The notes below the pieces were generated by a model. The model worked only from the letters and a program-made list of their open reading frames with translations. It made no database searches and was not told the origin of the DNA. A DNA stretch of 64,000 nt. Source: Planctomycetota bacterium. Lineage in GTDB: Bacteria > Planctomycetota > Phycisphaerae > Phycisphaerales > SM1A02. This document shows positions 27,564-36,227 of the stretch, in pieces (within the stretch, counting starts at the first letter, position 1; each line of letters begins with the position of its first letter). Made by a program: the position numbers and the translations under genes. The DNA lies in the NCBI GenBank assembly GCA_022574595.1, contig JACZRS010000012.1, forward strand, positions 80,600 through 144,599, in the 5' to 3' direction.

Positions 27564-29063
27564 TTGGCCTTTAGATTTGGAAAAAAACCACCGAGCAACG
27601 GCAATGGCGAGTCCGGGAAGGAACCGGAGAAGTTCGAGCCGCAGCCAGACAAGGCCCGTAAATGGTTCGAGCATGCGCGAGCAGCCAAAGACTCGTATAA
27701 CTATAAGTATGCACTTCATTTGTATGCAAGCGGTTTACGCCTTGATCCAGAGTCGATGTCGATGCATGAGGCCATGTACGAGGCTGCGATACAATATTTC
27801 AATAAAGCTGGAAAGTCCGCTTCGGGAAGAGAAATCAAAGATATTGAAGGGCCACATCCTGTCGAAAAATTCGTAGCAGCGGAATTCGCCTGGATGAAAG
27901 ACATCAACAACGCCTCTTTAGCCCTCAAACTATTAGAAGCTACTACAAAAGCTGAACAGTATGAGGTTGGGCATTGGCTTGCACCTAAGATACTTAACAT
28001 TCTCAATAAACAAAAGAAGCCATCTAAAAATGCGTTTCTTCAGGCCAAGGAATATCTCGCTGAAATCGGTGCATGGGATGAAGCGATAAGAGCGGGTGAA
28101 GTGGCGCTGTTCCTTGATCCCAATGATAATGAACTTGAATCAGAGCTAAAGGATTTAAGCGCCCAACGCGCAATGGACCAGGGACGATACGCCGAGCAGG
28201 ATGAAGAAGGCGACTTCCGTAAATTCGTTTTAGATGCTGACAAGCAGCGAGAACTCGAAGAAGGCGAATCAATAAGTGCAGGCAAATCTATCGAAGAACG
28301 AAACCTCGCCAGAGCCAAGAAGGAATACGAAGAGTCGCCAACTATCCCAGATGTTATTAATAAGTACGCGCAGCTTGTAAAAGCCAAGGGCACACCTGAA
28401 GATGAACAGTACGCATATGATCTATATATCAAGGGATATGCGGAAACTAATGAGTACAGATTCCGCGCTTTAGCTGGTGATATCAAAATCGAACAGGCCC
28501 AGCGCGAAGTAGATTCACTAACCGAAAAAGCTAAACTTAACTCATCTGATACATCAAATAACTCTCTACTAAAGAGTAAGTCCGATGCCTTGCACGCCCT
28601 GAAGTTAAGTGAATACAAAGAGCGAACAGTAAAGTACCCAACCGATCGGACTATTAAGTTCAAACTTGGTGAAGTTGAATTTGATATAGATCGCTATGAG
28701 GATGCAATGAAGCGCTTTCAGGAAGCGAAGGATGAGCCGAGATTACGCGTCAAGTCAGAATACATGCTCGGCCGATGCTTTGCCAAAGTAAAGTGGCATA
28801 TCGAAGCAATCGAAGTATTTAAACAAGCACTTTCTCACATTGAAGTAGCTAATAAGGATATGGAACTTGCGGTTCGCTACGATTTAATGATCTCGCTAAT
28901 GGATAATGCACGAGATGAAGATTCGCTTGAGCTGGCCAAGGAATCGCGAGAGATTTGTACCAGCATTGTTCAAACCGACGTTACTTACCGCGATATTCGT
29001 AGTTACCGCAAGGATGTGGATCAACTTATCAAGCAGCTAACTGGGCGATCAAACGGGGATTAA
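27564..29063 (+). CDS. Tetratricopeptide-repeat protein of unknown role
   Basis: I place the start at a TTG (27564) because AGGAG stands six bases before it; the longer frame from 27519 lacks such a site. The protein begins LAFRFGKKPPSNGN, a basic, low-complexity tail, followed by helical repeats typical of TPR (KDSYNYKYALHLYASGLRLD, WDEAIRAGEVALFLDPND, YEDAMKRFQEAKDEPRLRVK, WHIEAIEVFKQALSHI). The middle is charged coiled-coil. There is no signal peptide, so it is probably a cytoplasmic scaffold. kdsB follows after 10 bp, probably in the same operon, though no shared function is evident. Confidence 0.65.
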   Translation: MAFRFGKKPPSNGNGESGKEPEKFEPQPDKARKWFEHARAAKDSYNYKYALHLYASGLRLDPESMSMHEAMYEAAIQYFNKAGKSASGREIKDIEGPHPVEKFVAAEFAWMKDINNASLALKLLEATTKAEQYEVGHWLAPKILNILNKQKKPSKNAFLQAKEYLAEIGAWDEAIRAGEVALFLDPNDNELESELKDLSAQRAMDQGRYAEQDEEGDFRKFVLDADKQRELEEGESISAGKSIEERNLARAKKEYEESPTIPDVINKYAQLVKAKGTPEDEQYAYDLYIKGYAETNEYRFRALAGDIKIEQAQREVDSLTEKAKLNSSDTSNNSLLKSKSDALHALKLSEYKERTVKYPTDRTIKFKLGEVEFDIDRYEDAMKRFQEAKDEPRLRVKSEYMLGRCFAKVKWHIEAIEVFKQALSHIEVANKDMELAVRYDLMISLMDNARDEDSLELAKESREICTSIVQTDVTYRDIRSYRKDVDQLIKQLTGRSNGD

Positions 29064-29073
29064 GGGGTAATAG

Positions 29074-29820
29074 TTGTCCCTGGCTACTGTAATAATTCCA
29101 ACTCGTTTCGAGTCAACTCGCTTTCCCGGCAAGGTTCTGGCGGACCGAACCGGCAAACCCCTTATTGAACATGTCTATGAACGAGCAAGCCAGGCCAAAT
29201 TGGTTAGTGATGTAATTGTTGCAACCGATGATGAGCGTATTATTGATGCCGTAGAGAAATTTGGCGGCAAGGCAGTCCTGACTAGATCCGATCATCCCAA
29301 CGGCACTTCACGAATCGCAGAAATCGCAGTTGATATAGCAGCAGACCTAATCGTAAATGTTCAAGGCGATGAACCGGAAATCCAGCCGGAGCATATTGAC
29401 CTTGCAATTAGCACCTTAAATGACCATGAATCTTCGGTGATGGCAACAATCGCCTCGCCGTTTGCTGATGATGAAGATCCGGCTGACCCCAATATCGTAA
29501 AGGTTGTGGTGGGCGGTGATGGCTCAGCACTTTATTTTTCTCGATCACTTATTCCTTATGACCGAGATGGGAAAAGCAAATTAAGGCCACTAAAGCATAT
29601 TGGGTTATATGTATACCGCAAAGAATTTCTGCTTAAGTACGTTTCTTTGCCTGCAACGGATCTCGAGCAAACAGAAAAGTTAGAGCAACTTCGCGTTTTA
29701 GAACACGGCTACAAAATAGCTGTAGCAATAGCCAACGTAAAGTACCACGGCATTGATACACTGCAACACTACCAAGCATTTGTGGAGCGCTATCGAGAAT
29801 CGCAGCGAACCGCGCCGTAG
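29074..29820 (+). CDS. kdsB: 3-deoxy-manno-octulosonate cytidylyltransferase KdsB
   Basis: KdsB activates Kdo as CMP-Kdo for lipid A core assembly. Motifs include VIIPTRFESTRFPGK, DVIVATDDERI, LTRSDHPNGTSR, LIVNVQGDEPEIQP and HIGLYVYRKEFL, all family blocks. The start is TTG at 29074 with AAGGGG upstream. Length (248 aa) is normal. Together with mur and hpn genes it points to a Gram-negative type envelope with Kdo. Confidence 0.94.
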   Translation: MSLATVIIPTRFESTRFPGKVLADRTGKPLIEHVYERASQAKLVSDVIVATDDERIIDAVEKFGGKAVLTRSDHPNGTSRIAEIAVDIAADLIVNVQGDEPEIQPEHIDLAISTLNDHESSVMATIASPFADDEDPADPNIVKVVVGGDGSALYFSRSLIPYDRDGKSKLRPLKHIGLYVYRKEFLLKYVSLPATDLEQTEKLEQLRVLEHGYKIAVAIANVKYHGIDTLQHYQAFVERYRESQRTAP

Positions 29821-29943
29821 AGCGTCTTCATTGAAACGGCTGCCGACGAGCGCAACCGCGACGAGGTCTTGCGCGATCCGAGCGACGGTCTCCGGTTCTT
29901 CGCCGGTGATCCAGAACAGTCTGGCCCTTAAGGAGGGATCGTC

Positions 29944-30663
29944 ATGCTCCCTAACATCCTGAGTCTCTCTTTGCTCACGGCAACAGTTCTGGTAGCGTCG
30001 GGCTGTTCGACCATTCAGCATCCTGGCGACTTCTCTGAGGCATCTGGTCCGACACTGGCGCAATTGAAGAGGATTCCGGTACACCTGTTCATGAGTTCGA
30101 CGGAAGCAGGAACAGCAGTGCATCTCGGCAACAACCACTTGCTCACGTGCAAGCACCTTTTGACCGGATCAGTGGTGGAAATTGATGGTGTCCTCACCGG
30201 ATATACCATCATCGCATCTGGTCAGGATGAGACTTTCGAGGAAGACTGGGTCGTCATCCGCGTTCTGAATGTCTCGATCCAATCGCCGTCAATCCTCGAC
30301 GATTGGGAACCTCACCAACGTTCGAAAGACGGACAGAGTGCCTGGATTATTGGTTTTTGGGCAGAGGGTCAGACAGACTTAACGCCTGCAGAGGTTCGGC
30401 AGATTGAGAAAACTTTCGTAAAGGCCCAGGTCAAGTATCCGCCGACGAGCCCCTCAAAGAATCTCATCTACCTTGTCGCACCTGCCAGTGATACATATAG
30501 AGGATTATCAGGCGCGCCGGTCATGGTATGGGATCCCGAAAAGGAGCGCATGGACTTCGTGGGAATCTACACGGGGTCAGAGGAATACTCCTTCTTCCTC
30601 TGGTATGAGGTGCGGCACCTTGTTAGAGAGTTCAACAGCGCCATGGCACAGGGTTTGCAATAA
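29944..30663 (+). CDS. Lipoprotein with trypsin-like serine protease domain
   Basis: The N-terminus is a lipoprotein signal peptide ending in LVASGC, so Cys is lipid-modified. The trypsin-like triad can be placed as His71 (LTCKHLL), Asp101 (EEDWVVIRV) and Ser189 (YRGLSGAPVMVWD, the GxSGxP loop). An AGGAGG lies just before the ATG. The gene and its flanks (29821-30700) are visibly more GC-rich than kdsB and the M1 peptidase beside it, which suggests acquisition from elsewhere. It probably acts as an envelope protease. No partner gene is visible. Confidence 0.7.
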   Translation: MLPNILSLSLLTATVLVASGCSTIQHPGDFSEASGPTLAQLKRIPVHLFMSSTEAGTAVHLGNNHLLTCKHLLTGSVVEIDGVLTGYTIIASGQDETFEEDWVVIRVLNVSIQSPSILDDWEPHQRSKDGQSAWIIGFWAEGQTDLTPAEVRQIEKTFVKAQVKYPPTSPSKNLIYLVAPASDTYRGLSGAPVMVWDPEKERMDFVGIYTGSEEYSFFLWYEVRHLVREFNSAMAQGLQ

Positions 30664-30750
30664 CCAAGAAGGAGACGAAATAGGGACGGGAGTCTCTTTC
30701 ATCGGTACGCGGCGCTAGTCTATTGTGCGCTCGTCTTACTCGGTGTTTGT

Positions 30751-33309
30751 CTATTGCTGCGCTTTCTTGAGCTTCTTAAGCCACTTCTCAGCGCTTTCGC
30801 GCAATTGTGGATTAGGATTCGATTCAGACATGGCTTTTATTGGTTCAATTGCTCGTTCATCACCAACATCTGCCAGTGCGGATCCAGCCGCCCGAACAGC
30901 ACGCCTTTCAGGATCGGTAAGTAAAGCTAATAGAACTTCAACTGCTTTATCATTATCGTGCTCTGCTAATTTCCCGATTGTTTCAATTGCTGCTGGTCTT
31001 GCTCGATCCAAATTCCCATAAGCAGCATACTTAATTGCTAAATCAAGTCCACGTGGATCATCAAATTTTACCAACGCTTTAAGCGCAGCTTTACGAACAT
31101 TATCATGCTGACTCTTAAAATGTACAAGTTCCGCAATAAGGTCCGCATGGTCTTTGGCTTCATGATGCGCCAAGCCTTCAATCGCAGCAATGCGCGTTGC
31201 GTAACTTGGATCTTCGCTTGCAGTCTTAACAAGGAATTCTACAACTTTATCCTTTTCAAATTTGTTTAATTGCTTGACAAGCGTCACGCGTACTTTGGCC
31301 TCTTTGATTTCACTCAAAGCTATTGCAAGTAATTCATCACGCGCTTGCTGCGAACCGAAATCTGCAAGTGAACTAATCGCAGTATTGCGAAGAGTGTGGC
31401 GAGTTGATTCATCACGAATTATCGCTGCAAGTAGCTCGATCGTTTCAGGTGAATCATTTTCACTTAAAGCTGCGATAGCTTCATGAGTCGCAGCAATCGT
31501 TGGCCCATCATTTACCTGTGTGATCCACATCGCCAGTGGCTTATCAACCTTTACTTTTTTTAATACGTGCAAATCAGGATCAACCGCAACAAGTACCGGC
31601 GGCGCATCTAATACCGTCTGATACGAAGTCTCTTTTTCCGAAACTTTGATTTGGTAGGTATTGTCGCCAAGCTTCGTTCGCACAAATATCGGTAGCGTAA
31701 ATTGATACGCTGGCGTTCCTTCACCAATTAGCTGCGTTTGCTTAATATCAATAAGCAAGTCTCGCGTTTTCCCATCGTACTTAACATTAATTTCCAGTTC
31801 AGGAACGCCTGGCCTGTAACACCACTGCTCAAAGAACCACTCAAGCCCAAGGCCGGAAACTTCTTCCATGGCATAACGAAAATCATTCGTCTCAACCACA
31901 CCCAGTGCGTGGCGATTCATAAAAACACTTACGCCTTCAAAGAAAGTTTCATCGCCCATCATTCGCCTTAGCATGTGAATTATCGATGCGCCCTTGGGAT
32001 AGGGATTTGCTGCCCTTCTAAATGTTTCGCGTGGATGTTCATAAACCGGCGATACCATCGGCAAACCCTTGCCGGCCTTGTCGCGCGAGCTTACACGATT
32101 GAAGTTATGTCGCATGGAATCGAGATACCCATCTTCACCATCGCGATATTCAAACCAAAGCGCTGATCCAAAAGTCGCCCAACCTTCGTTAAGCCAAAGG
32201 TGCGCCCAACTTTTGCATGTATACATATCGCCAGTCCACTGATGGCAAAGTTCGTGTGCGATTAAGCTTTCCAGATCCTTATCAAGTAACGCTGCTTTAT
32301 TTAATACTGCACTTGGATACATCGTGGTAACGGATGTGTTTTCCATACCGCCGGAGCCGAAATTCTTTGCCAGCACTTGGTCGTAACGTGCCCATGGGTA
32401 AGCAATGCCAAATCGATCTTCAAAGAGGTCGATCATTTCGCCGGTTCGGCCGTAGGTTTGCATTACCTTATCGCCTTGCCCCTGCGGTACCCAAACATGC
32501 ATTGGCAAACGCGAATGTGGAATCTCTACGATGTCGAATTTGCCGATTACCAGCGTGACTAAATAACTAACGTGAGATTTTGCTTGCAAGTAATGCCAAA
32601 TTGCTCGATCACCATTATCTGAATTAGATACAAGTCTGCCGTTACTCGAAACGGAAAAACCGCTGGGAACATCAACAATCAATTCCGTAGACATCCGTTC
32701 ATTAGGCGAATCGTGACAAGCAAACCAATTACGATTGGTTTCTGGCTGCCCGTGAGAATGAACCTCAGCAGTGTAATCAGGTACATCAGCTGAGGCCGGC
32801 GTAAAGAACAAACCCGCATAGGGATGATCGCAGATATATTCGATTACGATTTCGTGCTCTTTTCCCATTGATAAAGGCGGATCGAAGCGAATCGTCAACT
32901 CCTCACCATCATGGTAATACTCTACTGCCGACCCAGCATAAGTTAGCGATGTAATATCAAGGCCAACCGCATCAAGAGTGATCGCTTGAGTCTCTTTGCC
33001 AATGGGCTTCATGCGAAGGGTTTCGGTCGCAGTGAAACGCATATCGTTAAGATCTTCGAAGCGCATTTCCAGCAACATGTGAAGGTAGTCAACCACACGA
33101 TCGCGCGGGAAGTTACGAAGGTCTTTGCCGGTCGCTTCATCCATCGCTGCAGACTGCTCAAGTTGTTGAAGCTCTGCTCGCTGAAGTTTTCCACTTAGGC
33201 AGCTATCAGTTTCGCCCAAAATATCAGCCGCGGCTTTTGGGCCAAATCCTGCTGCGAAAGCTACCAGACCAGCCCCCAAAAATACCTGCATCCTCTTGTG
33301 ATCAACCAT
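30751..33309 (-). CDS. Secreted M1-family aminopeptidase with HEAT-repeat C-terminus
   Basis: A signal peptide-like start (MQVFLGAGLVAFAAGFGPKAAA) is followed by the M1 substrate motif GSGGMENTSVTTM and the zinc site HELCHQWTGDM...LWLNEGWATF (HExxH-x18-E, His at about residue 350). After about residue 590 the chain turns into HEAT/armadillo-like alpha repeats (LLALLTDPERRAVRAAGSAL, LRNTAISSLADFGSQQARDE, VRKAALKALVKFDDPRGLDL). M1 enzymes trim N-terminal residues from peptides. The HEAT tail likely serves protein contact. Divergent from pyrG with an 80-bp spacer. Confidence 0.88.
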   Translation of the reverse strand: MVDHKRMQVFLGAGLVAFAAGFGPKAAADILGETDSCLSGKLQRAELQQLEQSAAMDEATGKDLRNFPRDRVVDYLHMLLEMRFEDLNDMRFTATETLRMKPIGKETQAITLDAVGLDITSLTYAGSAVEYYHDGEELTIRFDPPLSMGKEHEIVIEYICDHPYAGLFFTPASADVPDYTAEVHSHGQPETNRNWFACHDSPNERMSTELIVDVPSGFSVSSNGRLVSNSDNGDRAIWHYLQAKSHVSYLVTLVIGKFDIVEIPHSRLPMHVWVPQGQGDKVMQTYGRTGEMIDLFEDRFGIAYPWARYDQVLAKNFGSGGMENTSVTTMYPSAVLNKAALLDKDLESLIAHELCHQWTGDMYTCKSWAHLWLNEGWATFGSALWFEYRDGEDGYLDSMRHNFNRVSSRDKAGKGLPMVSPVYEHPRETFRRAANPYPKGASIIHMLRRMMGDETFFEGVSVFMNRHALGVVETNDFRYAMEEVSGLGLEWFFEQWCYRPGVPELEINVKYDGKTRDLLIDIKQTQLIGEGTPAYQFTLPIFVRTKLGDNTYQIKVSEKETSYQTVLDAPPVLVAVDPDLHVLKKVKVDKPLAMWITQVNDGPTIAATHEAIAALSENDSPETIELLAAIIRDESTRHTLRNTAISSLADFGSQQARDELLAIALSEIKEAKVRVTLVKQLNKFEKDKVVEFLVKTASEDPSYATRIAAIEGLAHHEAKDHADLIAELVHFKSQHDNVRKAALKALVKFDDPRGLDLAIKYAAYGNLDRARPAAIETIGKLAEHDNDKAVEVLLALLTDPERRAVRAAGSALADVGDERAIEPIKAMSESNPNPQLRESAEKWLKKLKKAQQ

Positions 33310-33445
33310 GTTGTGAACTCCTTCACTTTAAGTGTAACGACCAATTGAGCAGTATTAAACGGCCAAGCAAACTAGCTACCCCACTATTCTGTAATTGCGA
33401 CCGCTAGCCCCTTTCATAAATCGACTGGGCGCGGTACAGTTGGGA

Positions 33446-35350
33446 ATGCCCTACCTGCTTTACCACCCTTCGCCAGATGAGAGCCGCGGCTCAGACCTCC
33501 TTCGCCAATCAGGCCATAGCGAGGAAACTACCGAATTTCATTCCCCAGTCCCTAAAGGCTATAAACGAGGCCACCACCGCTATGTAGCTGTGATTGGTAC
33601 GGTTATGTCTGGCCTGGGAAAGGGTATTTTCAGCTCTTCTCTGGCGAAATTGCTCAAAGATAAGGGCCTCACCATCGCTCCAATAAAGATGGAGGGATAT
33701 CTGAATATCGATTCAGGCACACTAAATCCCTTCCGCCACGGCGAGGTCTTCGTCCTGGATGATGGCACCGAATGTGATATGGACCTGGGAACCTACGAAC
33801 GGATGCTCGACCAGAATCTCTCCAGGCGAAATTTCGTCACCTCAGGCCAAATCTATGCGGACATCCTTCAGCGCGAGCGAAAAGGTGGATTCCTTGGCCG
33901 AGATGTGCAGATGATCCCCCACGTTACAGGTCAGGTGAAGTTGCGACTCCGCGAACTGGCAGCAACTGGTGGCCCCAACGGTTCCCCAGCCGATGTCGTC
34001 TTTATAGAAGTCGGAGGCACAGCGGGCGACTACGAAAACAGCCTGTATATCGAAGCCTTGCGCGAATTAGCATTTGAAGAAGGCCCTGGCACCGTCTGCT
34101 TCGTGGCTTTAACTTACGTAATCGAACCTGCAAGCCTCGGCGAGCAAAAATCCAAAGCCGCCCAGCTTGGCATCAAACGACTAATGGAAGCGGGCATTCA
34201 ACCGCACATTCTCGCTTGCCGTGCTAGCAATCCTGTGACAAAAACGGTAATGCAGAAGATCGCCATGTACTCCAACGTGCCTATGAATCGCGTCATGTCA
34301 CTGCATGATCGAGATTCTATTTACACAATTCCCGAAGCTATCCGAGCCGAGGGCATGGATCGCGAAGTGTTATCGATTCTTAATCTTCATGATCGTGTCG
34401 ATGCGGTGCATGAAGATAAAGCTCGAAGAGTGTGGGCGCAGTTTAATCAGAAAATTTCAGCTAAACGTAAACACAAAATCACCATCGGTATCACCGGCAA
34501 ATATACTACTGTTCGAGATGCTTACGCTTCCATTGATCGCGCAATCGAACATTCTTGCACCCACCTCTCAGCCGAACCTGATATCAAGTGGATCGATACC
34601 TCGGATATTACAAAACAAAACGTAGCCCAAGCTCTTAAAGATGTTCACTGCGTAATCGTCCCCGGCGGTTTCGGTGAACGTGGCGTAGAGGGAAAAATCG
34701 CCTGCGTGGAATATGTAAGAAACCAACGCCTGCCCTACCTTGGCATCTGTCTGGGATTTCAAGTTGCCGTGATCGAATACGCTAGAAATGTGCTGGGGCT
34801 GGAAGACGCTAACTCAACTGAGTTTGATGCTAAGAGCGCTAATGCGGTGATAAGCGAACTACCCGATCAAAAGAAAATCGAAGGCCTGGGCGGAACCATG
34901 CGCTTAGGCGCCCAAGATGTGTTAATAGAAAAAGATACGCTTGCGTGGAACCTGTTTGAGCCGGGTAAGTCTGCGATGATTCCCCAGCGCTTCCGTCATC
35001 GCTATGAAGTTGAGCCGAAATATATTGATCAATTGCAAAAGGCTGGCATGCGTTTCTCCGGCAAACATCCGCAATACCCAATCATGCAGGTATTGGAATT
35101 GGCTGCCAGTGCGCATCCTTACTTTATCGCAGGCCAGTTTCATCCGGAACTGACAAGTCGGCCGATCGTTCCACATCCAATGTTCATGGGCCTTATCGCC
35201 AACGCAATAAAGTTCAGCAATCCCGGCTCTGATAGTGAAAAGGATGCAGCATTAGCCCGATGGTTGAGCAATCCACCTACACCCGAGGAAGTTTCTCCTG
35301 AAACGCCAGTGATCCACACCAAACCGGCTGGCGGAGTAACCCAAGCTTGA
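33446..35350 (+). CDS. pyrG: CTP synthase PyrG, divergent N-terminal nucleotide loop
   Basis: PyrG aminates UTP to CTP using glutamine. The synthetase domain shows VMSGLGKGIFSSSLAKLLK, GYLNIDSGTLNPFRHGEVFV and DLGTYERMLD. The amidotransferase domain has the nucleophile Cys434 in LGICLGFQVAV and the HPE block QFHPELTSRP. The first loop reads GTVMSGLGKG where most enzymes read GGVVSxLGKG. About 45 residues precede the conserved core, an N-terminal extension. I chose the ATG at 33446; a TTG at 33395 would add 17 residues. Length is about 90 longer than E. coli PyrG. Confidence 0.9.
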   Translation: MPYLLYHPSPDESRGSDLLRQSGHSEETTEFHSPVPKGYKRGHHRYVAVIGTVMSGLGKGIFSSSLAKLLKDKGLTIAPIKMEGYLNIDSGTLNPFRHGEVFVLDDGTECDMDLGTYERMLDQNLSRRNFVTSGQIYADILQRERKGGFLGRDVQMIPHVTGQVKLRLRELAATGGPNGSPADVVFIEVGGTAGDYENSLYIEALRELAFEEGPGTVCFVALTYVIEPASLGEQKSKAAQLGIKRLMEAGIQPHILACRASNPVTKTVMQKIAMYSNVPMNRVMSLHDRDSIYTIPEAIRAEGMDREVLSILNLHDRVDAVHEDKARRVWAQFNQKISAKRKHKITIGITGKYTTVRDAYASIDRAIEHSCTHLSAEPDIKWIDTSDITKQNVAQALKDVHCVIVPGGFGERGVEGKIACVEYVRNQRLPYLGICLGFQVAVIEYARNVLGLEDANSTEFDAKSANAVISELPDQKKIEGLGGTMRLGAQDVLIEKDTLAWNLFEPGKSAMIPQRFRHRYEVEPKYIDQLQKAGMRFSGKHPQYPIMQVLELAASAHPYFIAGQFHPELTSRPIVPHPMFMGLIANAIKFSNPGSDSEKDAALARWLSNPPTPEEVSPETPVIHTKPAGGVTQA

Positions 35351-35444
35351 CCGATTAATGGCTAAGCCTAAACTCTTGATGTTTTGAATTTAGATTCTTT
35401 CTTGTTTTGACTTTTAGACGTTTCGACGTTTCGACGTTTTCCCC

Positions 35445-35518
35445 GGCGATGTAGCTCAGCTGGCCAGAGCGAGGGATTCATAAACCCTAGGTCGGCGGTT
35501 CGAGTCCGCCCATCGCCA
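35445..35518 (+). tRNA. tRNA with CAU anticodon (tRNA-Met or tRNA-Ile2)
   Basis: Acceptor GGCGATG (35445-35451) pairs perfectly with CATCGCC (35511-35517), with A as discriminator. The D stem is GCTC/GAGC, the anticodon loop TTCATAA, and the T arm GGCGG-TTCGAGT-CCGCC. There is one A-A mismatch at the base of the anticodon stem. CCA is not encoded. The anticodon cannot tell elongator Met from lysidine-modified Ile. It lies directly upstream of an integrase-containing element. Confidence 0.95.
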
Positions 35519-35642
35519 TTTACATAAACCCTTGTTTTTGCGGGGGATTATGCTTTTTATAGGATTGTTGCATCATGTTGAATTTGTCTGATTTTTGGCA
35601 ATTGCACACTACTTTGCACACTAGAAAGTTTATGATTCAAGA

Positions 35643-36227
35643 ATGAATCTAGATAAAGTCACTGACGCCGCCATGCGATTGAATCGGGTAGAACCGCATC
35701 TAGCAATGCTCGTCTTTCTACTTGAGAGGGATATTGATAACGCTATGCTCTCATTCGGACTATTTGAAGCCGAACGGTCTAAAACTTTCACTGAGAAACT
35801 TAACATTCGTGAGTTAATGAATCACGCTTCATGTTTCGTATGTGCAGTTCGTCGCGTAGGGCGGTTATTTGAAAAGCTGGTCAGCCAACGATCATGTTTA
35901 ACTCCAACAGTCGCCAAGGCTGTGCAACTAGAGTGGCGCAAAAAGAAATCCTTTTTTGATTCGTTCATAGATCCTAGAAATGCAATTGAGCATATCGACA
36001 GTGAGATTGATGGGAAAACTTTTTTGCGATTGTTCCAGCTAACTAACGATCGACTTGAAGTGACGAACGGTAAATCAGTCACTATAAACCGCGAGGCTAT
36101 TGCAAAGCTTACTGAGTCCCTAGATCGCATCGCTGAGGCGATTCTAAGCGGTTATCCTGATCCTGCTACGGTCATCGTGAACGCTGCCCGAACCTTATCC
36201 ACTACATGTTCGTCAACAGCAGCATAA
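35643..36227 (+). CDS. HEPN-like protein, possible cargo of the integrated element
   Basis: The 194-aa all-helical protein carries FIDPRNAIEHIDSEID at about residue 110. RNAIEH is the Rx4H HEPN signature, here with the downstream Asp usual in the EHxD variant. The N-terminal half is hydrophobic helical (MLVFLLERDIDNAMLSFGLF). It is encoded convergent to the integrase, with a 76-bp overlap of the 3' ends. HEPN proteins are often RNases or their inactive partners in defence modules. Inference only; no antitoxin-like partner is adjacent. Confidence 0.55.
   Translation: MNLDKVTDAAMRLNRVEPHLAMLVFLLERDIDNAMLSFGLFEAERSKTFTEKLNIRELMNHASCFVCAVRRVGRLFEKLVSQRSCLTPTVAKAVQLEWRKKKSFFDSFIDPRNAIEHIDSEIDGKTFLRLFQLTNDRLEVTNGKSVTINREAIAKLTESLDRIAEAILSGYPDPATVIVNAARTLSTTCSSTAA

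Noticed and set aside
29698..30156. Minus-strand open frame opposite kdsB end and the lipoprotein gene (152 aa)
   Set aside because: It runs antisense through the end of kdsB and the lipoprotein start. Only the middle part (about 29820-29940) looks protein-like, so at most it is a small gene relic.
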